64,000 nucleotides of DNA from Acephala macrosclerotiorum. Taxonomy: Eukaryota; Ascomycota; Leotiomycetes; Helotiales; Mollisiaceae. Below the pieces are notes generated by a model. It saw only the letters and a list, made by a program, of their open reading frames with translations, was not told where the DNA came from and ran no database searches. Within the stretch, counting starts at the first letter, position 1; each line of letters begins with the position of its first letter. This document shows, in pieces, positions 48,054 to 59,254 of the stretch. The translations under genes were made by a program, and so were the position numbers. Location of the stretch: positions 434,001-498,000 of the forward strand of contig MU119213.1 of assembly GCA_014904845.1 (NCBI GenBank), read 5' to 3'.

Positions 48054-48065
48054 CCCCCCCCCCGA
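48054..48065. repeat. C11 homopolymer
   Basis: Eleven consecutive C follow GG just upstream of the kinase relic. Such runs are prone to slippage and to sequencing length errors. Confidence 0.7.
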
Positions 48066-48100
48066 AATAGCCTCCGTTAAAAGAAGTTAATCTCTAGGTC

Positions 48101-48892
48101 ATGTACTGTTGCCTCGCGCCCGGAATCTCGGTCGTAGGTCGAGAAACTGAGGATTCGAATGCAACTACTTGGGCACGACCTGGGATTGCACATGACGATC
48201 TCCGTCCAGACAATGTATACATGGGCTATCGAGATATGACCATGAAAGATATCCCATACTAAAGATAGCGGGCTTCGGAACCGCGATAGAAGAACCTAGG
48301 ATGTCGACTCAAAACGCCAAAACCGGGATCGGAGACCCCCTCACAGGAGATCTCTTCGTCCGACCACCAGAAGCAAGCAGTATGGAAAACGGAGGGAGAG
48401 TAATGAACCCAAGAAAAGGAACGTGTTCGAATATCTGGCAAGTAGGTTGTGTGATGCACTGTCTCATGACGAAGGTCAAGAAAGACTTTAGGCTTGATAG
48501 AGGAGTGATTAGGAGGATGGTTGAAACCTGGTCGATTGGAGCTGAAACGCGTGGAATGGATTTGGATAACAGTGCTATGAAGCATCTATATCACCACCAC
48601 TGTGGGTGTTGGTGATGGAGTGTATGTTGTGCGAACCGTTGCATAGATCTCGAGTTCTCGACTTGCAGAGACGGGTTAAGAGGGAATTGGATGCCGAAAT
48701 CGGAGTAGGGAGCAGGATGGGATGCTGAGGGATAATAGAAGACTGCCGGATATTTCTATGCAAGATGTAATTTGGCCTGAGCCGCCGAATTTCTTGCAGG
48801 ATCCAGTGCCACCGATGACTCCTCCAGGGACTTCACAGCCTCAACAACCTGATTCACCGCCTAGAGGAGGAGGAATAGTACAAATGAAGTAA
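48101..48892 (+). pseudogene. Protein kinase C-lobe pseudogene
   Basis: ATG 48101 opens a frame reaching GIAHDDLRPDNVYMGYRD, the catalytic-loop region where the usual HRD is HDD, and stops at TAA 48260-48262. A shift of one base resumes LKIAGFGTAIEEP, where the metal-binding DFG is GFG, then DLFVRPPEA and CSNIWQVGCVMHCLMT (the W-x-x-G activation-segment helix). A second shift gives LVMECMLCEPLHRSRVLDLQ with RRVKRELDAEI, and a third a Pro-rich tail ending at TAA 48890-48892. No N-lobe (glycine loop, lysine) is found upstream; a short frame at 47943 (MSDFNDIEYTRWLDSS) is not clearly part of it. The order of motifs is right for a fungal Ser/Thr kinase, but the gene cannot work. Confidence 0.72.
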
Positions 48893-49629
48893 GGTTGAGG
48901 ATAATGATGAGAATTCAATAAGAGACATGAGAGCAAGGCAGAGAAGACTCCGAAGAGAAAGGCAATATCAGCTGGGGAAGGGAAAAGATGAAGACTCGGA
49001 AGAGGAGTAGAGTAGACTTGTGAAATGCATTTGTGGCAGGAACATAAATGTTACAAAGAAAAGTAGAAGCACTCGTGGTATATTTAAGAGTCTCCAGACA
49101 CGTGAGACTTAAGTCTCCTCAGTCAATCAATGCAAACTTTACACTGAATCACTTGGCTTGTCTCGCCTGGACAAATGATTCAATGAAGCCCCTTTCTTGA
49201 GCGAAGACGGGTGAACACTTCAACCACAAGTCCGGTGTTTCAAGACTGCTGCCATAAAGCCATCGGAACGTAAAAATGTAGAAAAACTCTGCCAGAAGAG
49301 TTTAAAAAGCGTGCTCCACCAGTGTCATTCCATTATCAGGGTATCTCGCTAGCAAATTCTGCAAAGATTCATCCCATCATCCATCATCACTGGTCCATCC
49401 TTCAATTCCTCCTACCTCACAACCACCCCAAGTATAATTGGTGCAAAGAAAACTATGAACTCAAAATGCTAAATGAAGTATGCCGCGAGATGCGATGCAA
49501 GCAAATGCAATAATGTATGCTAATGCAAGTGAAGCATGCGCGCAAAGAGAATGGAACAAACAACCTGCCAAAAGGAGAGCTAGTGTACAAGTTCGCGGCA
49601 TATTAACATTAAGCGTCGTCTCACGTCTC
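48893..49629. other. Intergenic region
   Basis: It lies between the kinase relic and the 3' end of the glycogenin gene. No coding frame is recognised; the first 120 bp are purine-rich. Confidence 0.5.
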
Positions 49630-52013
49630 TCAAGTTTCCAACACATCCTTTTCCTCCTCCGTCGCTCCTGCTGGCGTCTCCTTGATTGGGAAGGTTTCGT
49701 CCTTCTCCCACATCACGCCAGGACCATTATAAGAAGGTTCCTCGATCGTCGTTCGTGGGGTTATATCAGACTCGGATGCTCCCCTTCCTCCACTATTCGG
49801 CGGGGTTTGTGCCACATACGTTGGAGAAACTACTCCCTCCGAACCATATGGAAGTGGCCTTAGAGGTATCTCCCGTGCTCCGTCATTTCCAAGCTTGCTG
49901 GCCAGCACGTCCGATTGACGCCGAGCGAGCTTGTCTAACTCCGCTGCTGGGTCCTGTAGTCAACATTAATATCCACATGATCTCCCTTGCTAGAATCGAA
50001 AGAAATACCCAGTCCTCCTGCGAGGGGACTCCTTCCGCAGCTGGCAATTCGCCTTCCTCGTCTCTTTCCTCACCCCAGAAGCTTGGCCTACGGATAGGAG
50101 CAGGAGTCACAGGCAGACTAGGTCGCTCAAGTTCTGTAGGAAAATCTGTGAGCTTCATACTGCGCCTCCGCCCATCCGGATCGGACACTTGTGGAACACC
50201 TGAGCCGTATCCCTGTAGCACTTGGATATTTCCCTTGCGAGACTTTTGCAAGTTTCCAATGTACCGTTCAATTTCAGGGATTTCGTCCCAAGCATTTGCA
50301 CGTGTGAAACTCTGCCAAGGATCAGATGGCGTGAGCTGAATGGTTGGAGTAGTAGGAGTGACAGGTGTGCTGCTTCTGGCATCATCCGCAGAGGGAGCAG
50401 ATTCAGCGGATGGACCTCTGCTGCCAAAGCTCTCTGTAGCAACGTTGTCATCGGGAAAGACTCTCGTTGGCTTTGGAGCATCCCTCTCCCAGGGGAAGAT
50501 AGGAGCCGGCTTCTGGTAGGTCGGTGTCTTCGGTACCTCATACCACATATCCTTTGGGGGATCTGGATAGCGCTCTGGAGCCTTGAAGGGCGTAACATCA
50601 GAGGACATGTCATAATGGGTTGCGGGGAAGTTCGATGCTTCGGGCTTAGAGTCAGCAGGTGGTGGTGCCCTGTAAATCGTTAATAACATCCCTCACAATA
50701 ACTCAGGGAAACCTTACCTGCTAGCATCCCAAGCCTCATATTGAACTTCCGGCTCCTTTGGTGGCTCATGGTACGGCTCGTGATAGGGCTCGTGATAGGG
50801 CTCGTGGTAGGGCTCGTGGTGGATCTCCACATTGGTTTGCACTGGTGGAACATAAGCTACTTCGACCTCTCTTGGAATTTCTGTCGATTCATGCAAAGGT
50901 TGTTCAGCAGCAGTTGGTTGGAATATCTCACTATCCGTCTGTTCAGGTTGATATGCCTGATGACTTGATACTATTGGGGCCACAGGCTGAAACTCGCCTT
51001 TCGTGTGGTAATGTACGATTGTCGATGCTCCTTGGGACGAGCTATCGACCGACTGTCGACTTTCAGTTTGTGCTTGGGATCCGGTGTCGCCCTGAGGTTC
51101 ACCCACTGATTCTTTGTAATGGCGATCATAGACGGCCCACCATGTTCCGACCATTTGGTCATAAGGAGTGGAACCCATGTGGGCGTCTCTACCTTGCGTC
51201 CAAGGTTTCTCTTGACCAATAAAATGGGCCATGCTTATTTGGGATTGGAAGTGTCGGAATGCTGGAAGGTACTGGTAGTGAGCTGAAGGGGTGACATTGT
51301 AGGTGAAACTTAAGCGGTTGAAAGTGTTTTTGAAGTGCATGTTGAGCAGACCTTGGTCTGCGCCATCGAAAGATATCCCCCGCTCTGCCATTGCTTTCAA
51401 TGCGTAGTAGTCGCCCATGTTTGGTGTCAAAACCATGAGACCGGTATTGAAGATATCAGGCCATCCTATGTCTGGCGCCGCAGAGAACGAGTGAGGTAAG
51501 TCGAATAGCTCATCTGGCGCACGCAAAGCGACCATATCTGCATCGACGTAGACAATCTTTCGGAATTGGACTTGTTTCCACAAATTGATCTTGGTGAAGG
51601 TCGAACTGAGGTCTGGGCGGTTCATGAGGGCGAGGTTCGCATGGTTATCGCTGGTAAGTCGATCGACAGGAATGATGAAGTCGAATTGTTTCTGCAATGT
51701 ATTAGACAATGGTCAATGGCATTTGTGGGAGGAGCTGTACCTGTAATTGTACCATCGCATCCGCGGAAACGGTATCTGTTGTCACCAGAATGGCGAGCTT
51801 CTTGGTTGTGCCCGCATCTCGTAAACTATGGGCAACCACCAATGCGCCTGGATGCTTCAGTCAGCGGGGGAACCGACAATAGATCTGCGAGACCAACCTG
51901 GCAGATATCGATCACTCGTGAGGAGCTTTAACGGCAACGTTAGCACGGAACATCAGCTGTGGCAATAGAGTCGGACTCACTGTCATGTACACATCTTGGT
52001 CTGGAGAAGCCAT
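49630..52013 (-). CDS. GLG1: Glycogenin (glycosyltransferase family 8), glycogen primer
   Basis: Six exons: 52013-51981, 51925-51898, 51847-51741, 51691-50718, 50669-50009, 49953-49630; total 2127 nt, 708 aa, all phases consistent. The start gives MASPDQDVYMTLLTSDRYLP, typical of glycogenins. The GT8 metal-binding DxD is D106-A-D108 in KIVYVDADMVAL; DIFNTGLMVLTPN and DQGLLNMHF follow. The long C-terminal part holds a four-residue repeat (EPYH), a conserved WYEVPKTPTYQKPAPIFPWE block and the end motif DWDPAAELDKLARRQSDVLA, as in filamentous-fungal glycogenins that recruit glycogen synthase. The protein adds the first glucoses to itself from UDP-glucose. Exon 2 is only 28 bp. It shares a divergent promoter with the F-box-like gene. 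Confidence 0.94.
50763..50824 (-). repeat. 12-bp tandem repeat in glycogenin encoding EPYH units
   Basis: The minus strand reads HEPYHEPYHEPYHEPYHEPP, four to five copies of a 12-bp unit in the linker between the catalytic domain and the C-terminal synthase-binding region. The nearly identical copies suggest recent expansion by slippage or unequal exchange. Confidence 0.85.
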
Positions 52014-52932
52014 AGCTGCTCCCTCATAACCAGATCCTGTTTTCGCAGACGTTGTTGAGATCTGCTGCTCAACCGACACACGAGAGTGCGGCGACTGCGG
52101 GAGGTAAACAGAGGAGGAAGGTGCGGGCTTGGGATGTTTACCCGAAAGCTCCAAGTGCTGGGGTGGTGGATGAGAGAGGGGTAGGAGTGGACCAGAACAA
52201 ATGCTGTGGAGAATTAATCTATGGTCTCAACATTCGAAGCTGCAGTGTGTGCGAATCATTAAGGAAGAAAGAGAAAGAAAGAAAGAAAGAGAAAGAGAAA
52301 GAGATCCAAAGAGTCTGTGTAGTGTAGCATGAGTATTGAAGCTGTCAAAGAATTGAGATTGCAAGCTGGGTTCCCTAGCTCTCCGTTTCCAAGCTTCTGC
52401 TCCCAGACAGATAGAGCCATCACTTCATTCGCCGCGCTTTCCTGCTGCATCTCGCTCCTCCTATCACAGCTCTCGCCAACTCCAACCGCCACAAGCTACC
52501 CCACCAAAAGGTCTGCCTATCCTGCATATCCTGCATCTCTTTCCAGAAACTGTTCGCTGGCAACACCATCATTGTGTCACGGTCGTGTGATTGATTTTGC
52601 AGGGAGCGAGGCGAAAGTCAAGTTGATGATTGATGATCAAGCTCCCAGACCTACTCACTGAAAACTCCGTTATACTGTACTTCAACGTCCATCACCACGA
52701 GAATTTTCAAGCCTCCCGAACTCCAGCCAAGAAGCCGCCTATCTACGAGACAGTCGGTGGCGGAGAAACATCCTGGCGGCTGTATTCGGTTTCTCACCGC
52801 ATATTCGCGGCCCCGATGCGGGTTTGCTGCACGACCATGTTGAATATAGCACAATCCTGCATGCAGCAAAAAGTGGCATCATCCACACGGCAATTCGAAA
52901 CGATATACACGTGACAGTATAACTGCATAATC
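52014..52932. promoter_or_regulatory. Divergent promoter region of glycogenin and F-box-like genes
   Basis: A 919-bp spacer. At 52261-52304 the plus strand is an almost pure GA tract with GAAA repeats, which may exclude nucleosomes. No gene is recognised inside. Confidence 0.45.
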
Positions 52933-54334
52933 ATGGACCTTGCTTCTCACGACCATTATGAGAGCTCACAGCCCAAGATGAATCTGATACAGACCAAGGG
53001 ACGCTTTAGTTTGATGGAGCTGCCTGCAGAGCTGCGTGTGAAGGTGTGTAATGATTCCTATTGTATTGTGCCTGCCTGCCTATTCTTCTCATTCTATATT
53101 GTGTGTATGAACGTGGACAAGTTGTGCAACGGTTATTGTCTGTTGACTCTTCAAGAGATTTTGGGACATTGAGTGGATCAACAGCTTCTCTTGTGAGCAT
53201 CGACATGGTCTACGTATAATTGTTGCTCGTCTCCATGGTAAATGCGAGGGACGGCCGGAAGGATCGGATTAAGGTCAAGACTTGATATTCAAGCCTAGAC
53301 TCGACATTTCTAAAAGAGAATCATTCTCGTATGGAAGGTGGACGATTTCAAGTGATGATTGAATCGTACCGTACATACAAAATATCATCTGCAAGCATCT
53401 ACTAAAAGGGCATCTGAGACCTGAATCATCTCATGTCTGCTCTTCATAGTAGCAGAACAAAACTTCATTTCCCATGCCTCACAATTTGGATGGTAGAACT
53501 TCGAAGCTAGAGAACAGCAAAGAATACCTACAGAGCCATGCTAACAGCGACGATAGATATATGAACATCTCCTAATCTGCGATGAGGATATTGAACTTCC
53601 CTCAGACGGACTTGGAGAAAAGGAGCGACAGATTCGAATGATACATGGTGTACCTCTTCACCCGCACCCTCGGCCAGCCGTTGCCATCCTTCAAACATGT
53701 AGACTGGCCAACGAAGAAGGTGTCCCCATCCTCTGGAGCAAGAACAGCTTCGCCATTTGCCTACGTACGTCCTTTCTCCTATAACTTATCACTTCATCTA
53801 ACACCCATTCAGCAATTGACCTCACGGAGATCTTTTTCCTCAACAAACTCCGCTGGTCAACAATCCACCACATCTCCTCCCTAACATTCACCAGCCACTC
53901 CACCCCGCTCCCATACTCCCCCTCCACCAGCAGCTCTTCCGCTAACTCCGCCGTCATCCGCGCATACACCCGCCCTCACTTCACATGCTCCGGGCTCGAT
54001 ATCCTCTCCCGCTACTCCCCAGCGGATTTCTGCTACTCACCCTACGGACCTGATGTCTGCATGTAAGTGTCCAGAAAGAAATCTGTTCTCATATCAAATT
54101 TGCTTTGGGAGGCAATATCCTTGCTCTCCCGGAACAATCTTCATCGCTCAAATGCTGATATCACCTAGGAGCCTTAGCATCCGCAACTGGGTTAGCACAA
54201 ACGTAACCCGCGCCGAACTAAACGCCATCCAACTTGAGCTCGAAGCCATGATGGCGAATGACCCCATCTTCCCAAATTTCCCAAATAACCCTGGAACTGG
54301 CAATCAAAATTCCAACGACGATGCCCAAACCTAA
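52933..54334 (+). CDS. F-box/2EXR-like protein of unknown target, 244 aa
   Basis: Four exons: 52933-53043, 53557-53764, 53813-54062, 54169-54334; total 735 nt. The first exon ends FSLMELPAELRVK and the second begins IYEHLLICDEDIELPS, giving the LPxELRxxIY motif found at the start of F-box-like and 2EXR-like fungal proteins. AVAILQTCRLANEEGVPILW with SKNSFAI is the second hallmark block. Intron 1 is 513 bp (GTGTGT...GCTAAC...ATAG), far longer than others here; introns 2 and 3 are 48 and 106 bp. The C-terminus (VTRAELNAIQLELEAMMAND) is a helix and a short polar tail. If it is an F-box protein it would link a substrate to an SCF ligase, but that is not shown. Confidence 0.78.
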
Positions 54335-55261
54335 TCCTACAAAAGGATCACTACCAGCGAACGAAAAGACTATCTAGGAGAAATTGACCTGGAACCGTTC
54401 ACCTGCATCTGTAAGACCTACATGAATGTCTTACCACAACGTTTCAGCAAGGGAATAGCAAGCGCGGGCCGCCTCTCATCCTCTTCCCTTTCGCCATGTC
54501 TTAGCGCTTGGTAACATTGTTACAAAGCTTTCTTTTTTTGGCCCCAACCCTATCCTACCTGCCTCTAAATGTCATGGCGGCCGGTAAACCCCCTCGGGAT
54601 CGAAAAAGGCACGACAAAGCAAAATTGAGTTCTGACATCCCATCATCCTTTAACGCGACTACGCCTTCCCGTTTCATCATCTCACTCGTTCGATGGGGAG
54701 GGAACTACTGAACGAGGTACGAGGGCCCGCATTTTATTGGCTGATTCAAAGGATCGATTGGGATCCGGATTCGGGATGGCAAAGGAAAGGTTATTTCATC
54801 TGACAGACATGTTTACGACGCAGGGGTGCGGGGCAGTAAAGTAGTAGATTTGATTTTTGAACAGATAGGGCTCTCTAGGTCAAGGATAGGGATAGGGGGA
54901 TGGGTAAGACTGGGAACTAGGGTATGGAATGCAAAGATGACGGGACGGAAGCTGACAAGAGCGAGAAACGATGCAATCAGCGATTCGAAATCTAACAGCC
55001 AATCATGATGACAGATACGTATAGACAACCCTGGTCAGTTTGTACGAGAGCCGAGCTTCGATCCCCGACTCTTAAATGTACCCTTGTTTCCTAGTTCATT
55101 TTCATTCATTTTCATTTGAGGTATTGAAGTGTTCGCTCGCGTAAAGCTACAAACGGTCATTCAAAACACGCGATGCCTGCCGGACCCATGATTCATCCCT
55201 AACACCTGTGATGCGTGTGAAAAGATACAATGTGATGTGGTTCGCGAACCGCTAAAGACGT
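54335..55261. other. Convergent intergenic region
   Basis: This lies between the 3' ends of the F-box-like gene and HRD1. I see no gene. Confidence 0.5.
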
Positions 55262-58069
55262 TCATGACCCTTCAGCCTCGTCAACCGTGTCCTCAATCGT
55301 AACAGCCCTAGCCTTCCCCTTTTCCCTGCGTCGCTCCTCCACATCTTCCTCACTTGGCGCTGGCGCCGGTATAGACTCATCGGTAACAATCGAAGGACCT
55401 GCATGAGTCGACGTTTTGACACTGCTCGATTGAGGTGGTGCAGTGTCGTGCGATGTAGACGCAGACGCAAGCGCCCTACTCGACGTGGGGTAAAATTGAG
55501 AATTTCCCCAGTTAGGTAATAAATTCGTATCCTCCTCCCCATCCTCTGGTACATTGCTTGAAGTTCCTGTTGTGGTTGTGGTACTCTCCAACGGCGACGT
55601 GGTATTATGGGCCAAAACCGAAGAAGTAGATTGGTCAGCTGTCACGGATGGCGGAGTATGAATGGCGTCCGTGTTGGACGAATCAACAGATGATGGCTGC
55701 GAGTTATCGTGACCACTCTCGGGATTTATCGTCGGTGTGGGTGTTATGATTGTCGTGGTATTATTAGAACTCGTACCCGCTGCCACCATAGGGCTGAGGA
55801 ATGTTTGGGTGGTGGTGGCTGTGGGGGCCATCCCCGCCTGCGGTGCATTTGCTGCAGGTCCAGTTCCATTTACTGTTTGTGGTACTCCAGATGGACCATC
55901 TAATCTTTGTAGTGGCAGTAGCGACCATCCTTCTGGGATTGTTACCCCAGGTGGAAGGTCTGCACTGCCTGCGGGTATGGCGGTCGTATTGGGACGAACT
56001 CCATGTCTTTGCATCTGTGGGACAGTTACTGTTGGCACCGTGACTCTGCCAGGCTGTATTTGTGGCAGTGGAGGCATCTGGAAATGGTTTGCTGCTGCCA
56101 GTGGATCTGACCCTCCATTTTGCATCAGTCTCAGTCTGGCAAGCTCCGCTTGTAGGAGTTGGACCAGTTGCAACTCTTGTTGTGTTGTCTGGAGACTTCG
56201 GATTTCCGCCACGATTTGCTGTTCTAATTGCTGCAGGTGGTCCTGCAAGTTATGTGTTCCTGCTGTAGTAGCAGTCGCCGTGGCTTGTGGCTGAGGTTGA
56301 TTTCTTCTGGGGAATCCTAGCTCCAAGCCATATATTCTAGCCCCACCACCAGCAGCATTTTCTTGACCAGGCTGAGCTCCCCCAAGGTTTTGTGCCAAAT
56401 CTTGAAGATTAGCCTGACCAAACCCCACTCTCAGAGGCCCAAAATTAAGCATACGCATGCCTCGATTGGGAGGTCTACCGGCAAGAGGTTGAGCGCCCTG
56501 ACCATCCGGCTGACCAGGAATCTGGGGTTGAGGACCTTGACCAGCTGGATTGGCGTTGTTCGCGACTCCTGGAGGATTTCGACCTTGTGGTCCGTCCACA
56601 ACCGGTCGTCGACACGTAGGGCATACTTGCTGGCGTTCAAGCCAGCTCTTAAGACAGCCGAGATGGAGAATATGCCCACAAGGCAGCTTCTTTGGTCTTG
56701 ATCGCTCGTTGATATTACTAAGTCTTGCAGCAGGTGGTGCTCCTGGTGCAGCTGGAGGAGCCTGAGGGTTGGTTACAGACCAAGGCCGCATCTCTTCTCG
56801 GCAAATGATACATGTATCTTCCCTTTGTATATCCTCGACCGTAGCATCTCCATATTTTGCGTTCATGTCCTGTGTAGCTCTGCGGTAACGAAGGAAAGCT
56901 GCCAGGCGCTTTGCGAATGACCGAGCCGTCAAGAAAAGATCACGCATGATATGGATCGGTAGGCCGTAGAACATGAGCAGAATGACAAAGAAGGAGACGT
57001 AGATGGCTAATTTCACAAGATCTAGAAGGTTTTAGTCAGATTTCTGGGAGAACAGGGGCCCACTAACCTTTTATGAGATCAAGCATCAGCACCCAGTGTC
57101 CCTTTGCCTCCCAACCAGGGACTTCGATATCCATTTCGTCGACGTCGTCTTCGGAAGGTAGCGGCGTAGTCGATGGAGCTGCTTCACCCCCTTCTCCGGC
57201 AGTAGCTGCAGCGGCTTCTCGCTGTCTGATGAGCTCGGCCCTTTCCTCTCTGACTTCTCTTCTTCGCTCCAGTAGCCTCTCCTGTGTCTGTTTCTTGACC
57301 ACTTTTGCCTCAACCAGGGATATACAGTATCTGAGCGCTGTGGCGGAGGAAGAGATTGTGAGGATGGCGAATTCGAATAGGAACATGACCATCATGTTTG
57401 GGCGGGCTTGCTGTATGACCGTGCTAATAGTGTAGTTCATCAAGAAAAGGTCAAAGAGGAGAGAAATCGTTAGAGAGATAGAAAGTCGGATATGGAAGAG
57501 CCGGGGATTCGCGGGTGGTTGTTGCTCGAGTATTTCGACCCTGCCGTCTCCTATCCAACCCCAAACCAGCATGGAGGTTAGCATATGCTTGTCATGTTTC
57601 TGGATATGATATTGGGGATTTTACTTTGCCTGTCAGTAGAGCGACAAACATGACGAGGAACCATGCGCCAACTTCCTCTCTGAAAATGGTCATTGCCAAG
57701 GCTGTTTCAGTAATGGAAAACCATGCTTTCTCGTACAACTGCTCGATTTCAATAGGCCGCAGAGATCCGTAGCATAATCTTTGAACGGAAAACACAAAGC
57801 TGCTGTAGACGAGAAGAATGAGGTTGATCAGTATCTACCATCACCGTCAGCTCATAAGTCATCTTCAGGGAGGATTTGAACTATACCATCAAGCACAAAT
57901 TTGACTGAGCTAGATAGACGCATGCCGAATAAAAATTCGCACGTTGATTAAAGGCGGAAATAACTACACCACCTGCCAAAGCTGTGGAAACCTTCAAAAG
58001 ATCAGTGTCCTATTCATGTAGCTGCTGGCGAAGAGAGCTTACCCCAGCATACATCAGTAATCGCCCCAT
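55262..58069 (-). CDS. HRD1: HRD1/synoviolin ERAD RING-type E3 ubiquitin ligase
   Basis: Five exons: 58069-58043, 57991-57887, 57834-57625, 57566-57068, 57021-55262; total 2601 nt, 866 aa. The N-terminal ~330 residues hold the multi-spanning part ([57 protein letters not shown]). The RING-H2 finger starts CIICREEM (about residue 349) and ends [25 protein letters not shown] (about 422), with a Pro/Ala-rich insert after the first Cys pair, as in fungal Hrd1. A long Gln/Pro/Thr-rich tail follows. Hrd1 sits in the ER membrane and ubiquitinates misfolded proteins for export and degradation. Intron 3 (57567-57624) keeps frame and the family sequence GKVWGWIG only if it ends in TG instead of AG; its branch-like GCTAAC is 14 bp from that end. 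Confidence 0.92.
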
Positions 58070-58450
58070 CTTTTCTGCCAGCTTTCGAAGCTGAAATCCA
58101 GATGGCAGATGGCCGTACAATCGTGTCTGGCTATGTGCCCATTCCTGCGCTCAACAGATGAGGGAATTGTGCACGAATGGATGGGTGGTTGTAGAGTCGC
58201 ATAGCTTCAACCTGTCAACAACTTGCGCCTTTCAAGCCACAACTACTGAAACGCCGAACGCCACACTTATTTTAGCCGAGGATCCTCCGAAAGGAGCTTT
58301 TTTTGAGACGACGGAATTCTTTCTGAAGATTCAGCCTCAAGATTACATCAGGTTCAGAATCCGTCGAACCACTACTCAGTCTCTGCAAAGCATGTAAAAC
58401 ATTCAAATTTCTCACTCGTTCGTGAGCATAAGTTGTCCCACTTTCGAGAA
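58070..58450. promoter_or_regulatory. Divergent promoter region of HRD1 and the AhpD-like gene
   Basis: Only 381 bp separate the two start codons, so the promoter is probably shared or overlapping. No known motif stands out with certainty. Confidence 0.45.
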
Positions 58451-59254
58451 ATGTCAACAAAGCTTCCCACACTTTTTGGCCCTCGTCTACTTCAGTACCT
58501 GCGAATGCACCCTCAACTGCCAAACAACACCTGGTATTTCATCGCCGCAGTTACGGTCACCATTCTCAATCGGCCTGATGAGATTCCAACAATTTATCGC
58601 CATGCTCTCGAGCACGTGACCGCTCAGGGTGAGGCCAAACTCAACGAGGAGTTGCGAGTCCTTCGAAGGACTCGTGAGGCGTTGCTGAAGACGAGTGCAG
58701 TGGCAGGTGCTCCGAAAGTGATTAATGCATGTGTGGCGTTGAAGCAGGCCACACCGCAGCATCTGCAAGACATTGATCTCGACAAGTCCACAACAGGTCG
58801 ACGAGCAGATGTCAGCGAAGTTCCTGCAAGCCAAGTACTGCAAAGGGGGCAGAACTTCTTCGACAAGGTCTACGGAAAGATAGCGGGTCGAGTCACAAGC
58901 ATGATGAAAAGTTCTGGCACAGAGGATCTTGATTTAATAGCCAAGTTGATGTATGCTTTCGTTTTGAGCAATACAACAATTCTTGACCGAGCCGAAACAA
59001 GCTATGTGCTGATCGCTGCTTTGATACCGCAAGATGGAAGTTCCTTATCCTCTTTTGAGATGCATTTTCTAATGAACAAATAGTGCCCTGCACAGTTGAA
59101 AGGTCATCTGAGAGGTGGAATTAACGCGGGATCAACACGAGAAGAAGTCAGAGCAGTCAGGGAAGTCGTCATAAGAATATGTGAAGAGGCTGGAATGCAA
59201 AGATTAGACGGGTCTGTTGGCTGGGGATGGCAGGGGGACATTCCAGACATATGA
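58451..59254 (+). CDS. AhpD-like/carboxymuconolactone decarboxylase-family protein (possibly mis-splicing)
   Basis: ATG 58451 (MSTKLPTLFGPRLLQYLRMH). The protein reads through GAPKVINACVALKQATPQHL and AETSYVLIAALIPQD; family members then continue like CPAQLKGHLRGGINAGSTRE, EVRAVREVVIRICEEAGM, which is present from 59084 in the same phase. Removing 59036-59083 (48 bp, CTAAT branch-like site, AATAG end) gives 756 nt, 251 aa, but the donor is GGAAGT instead of GTAAGT. Without removal the frame ends at TAG 59081-59083 after GSSLSSFEMHFLMNK, losing 56 family-like residues. The fold resembles yeast Pxp2 and bacterial AhpD; no CxxC pair is seen, and no PTS1 ends the protein. Function is unknown. Confidence 0.78.

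Noticed and set aside
55737..56294. 185-residue plus-strand frame opposite HRD1
   Set aside because: It is the antisense of the Gln/Pro-rich tail of HRD1. Its Cys/Val/Ala-rich composition follows from that repeat-like coding strand.
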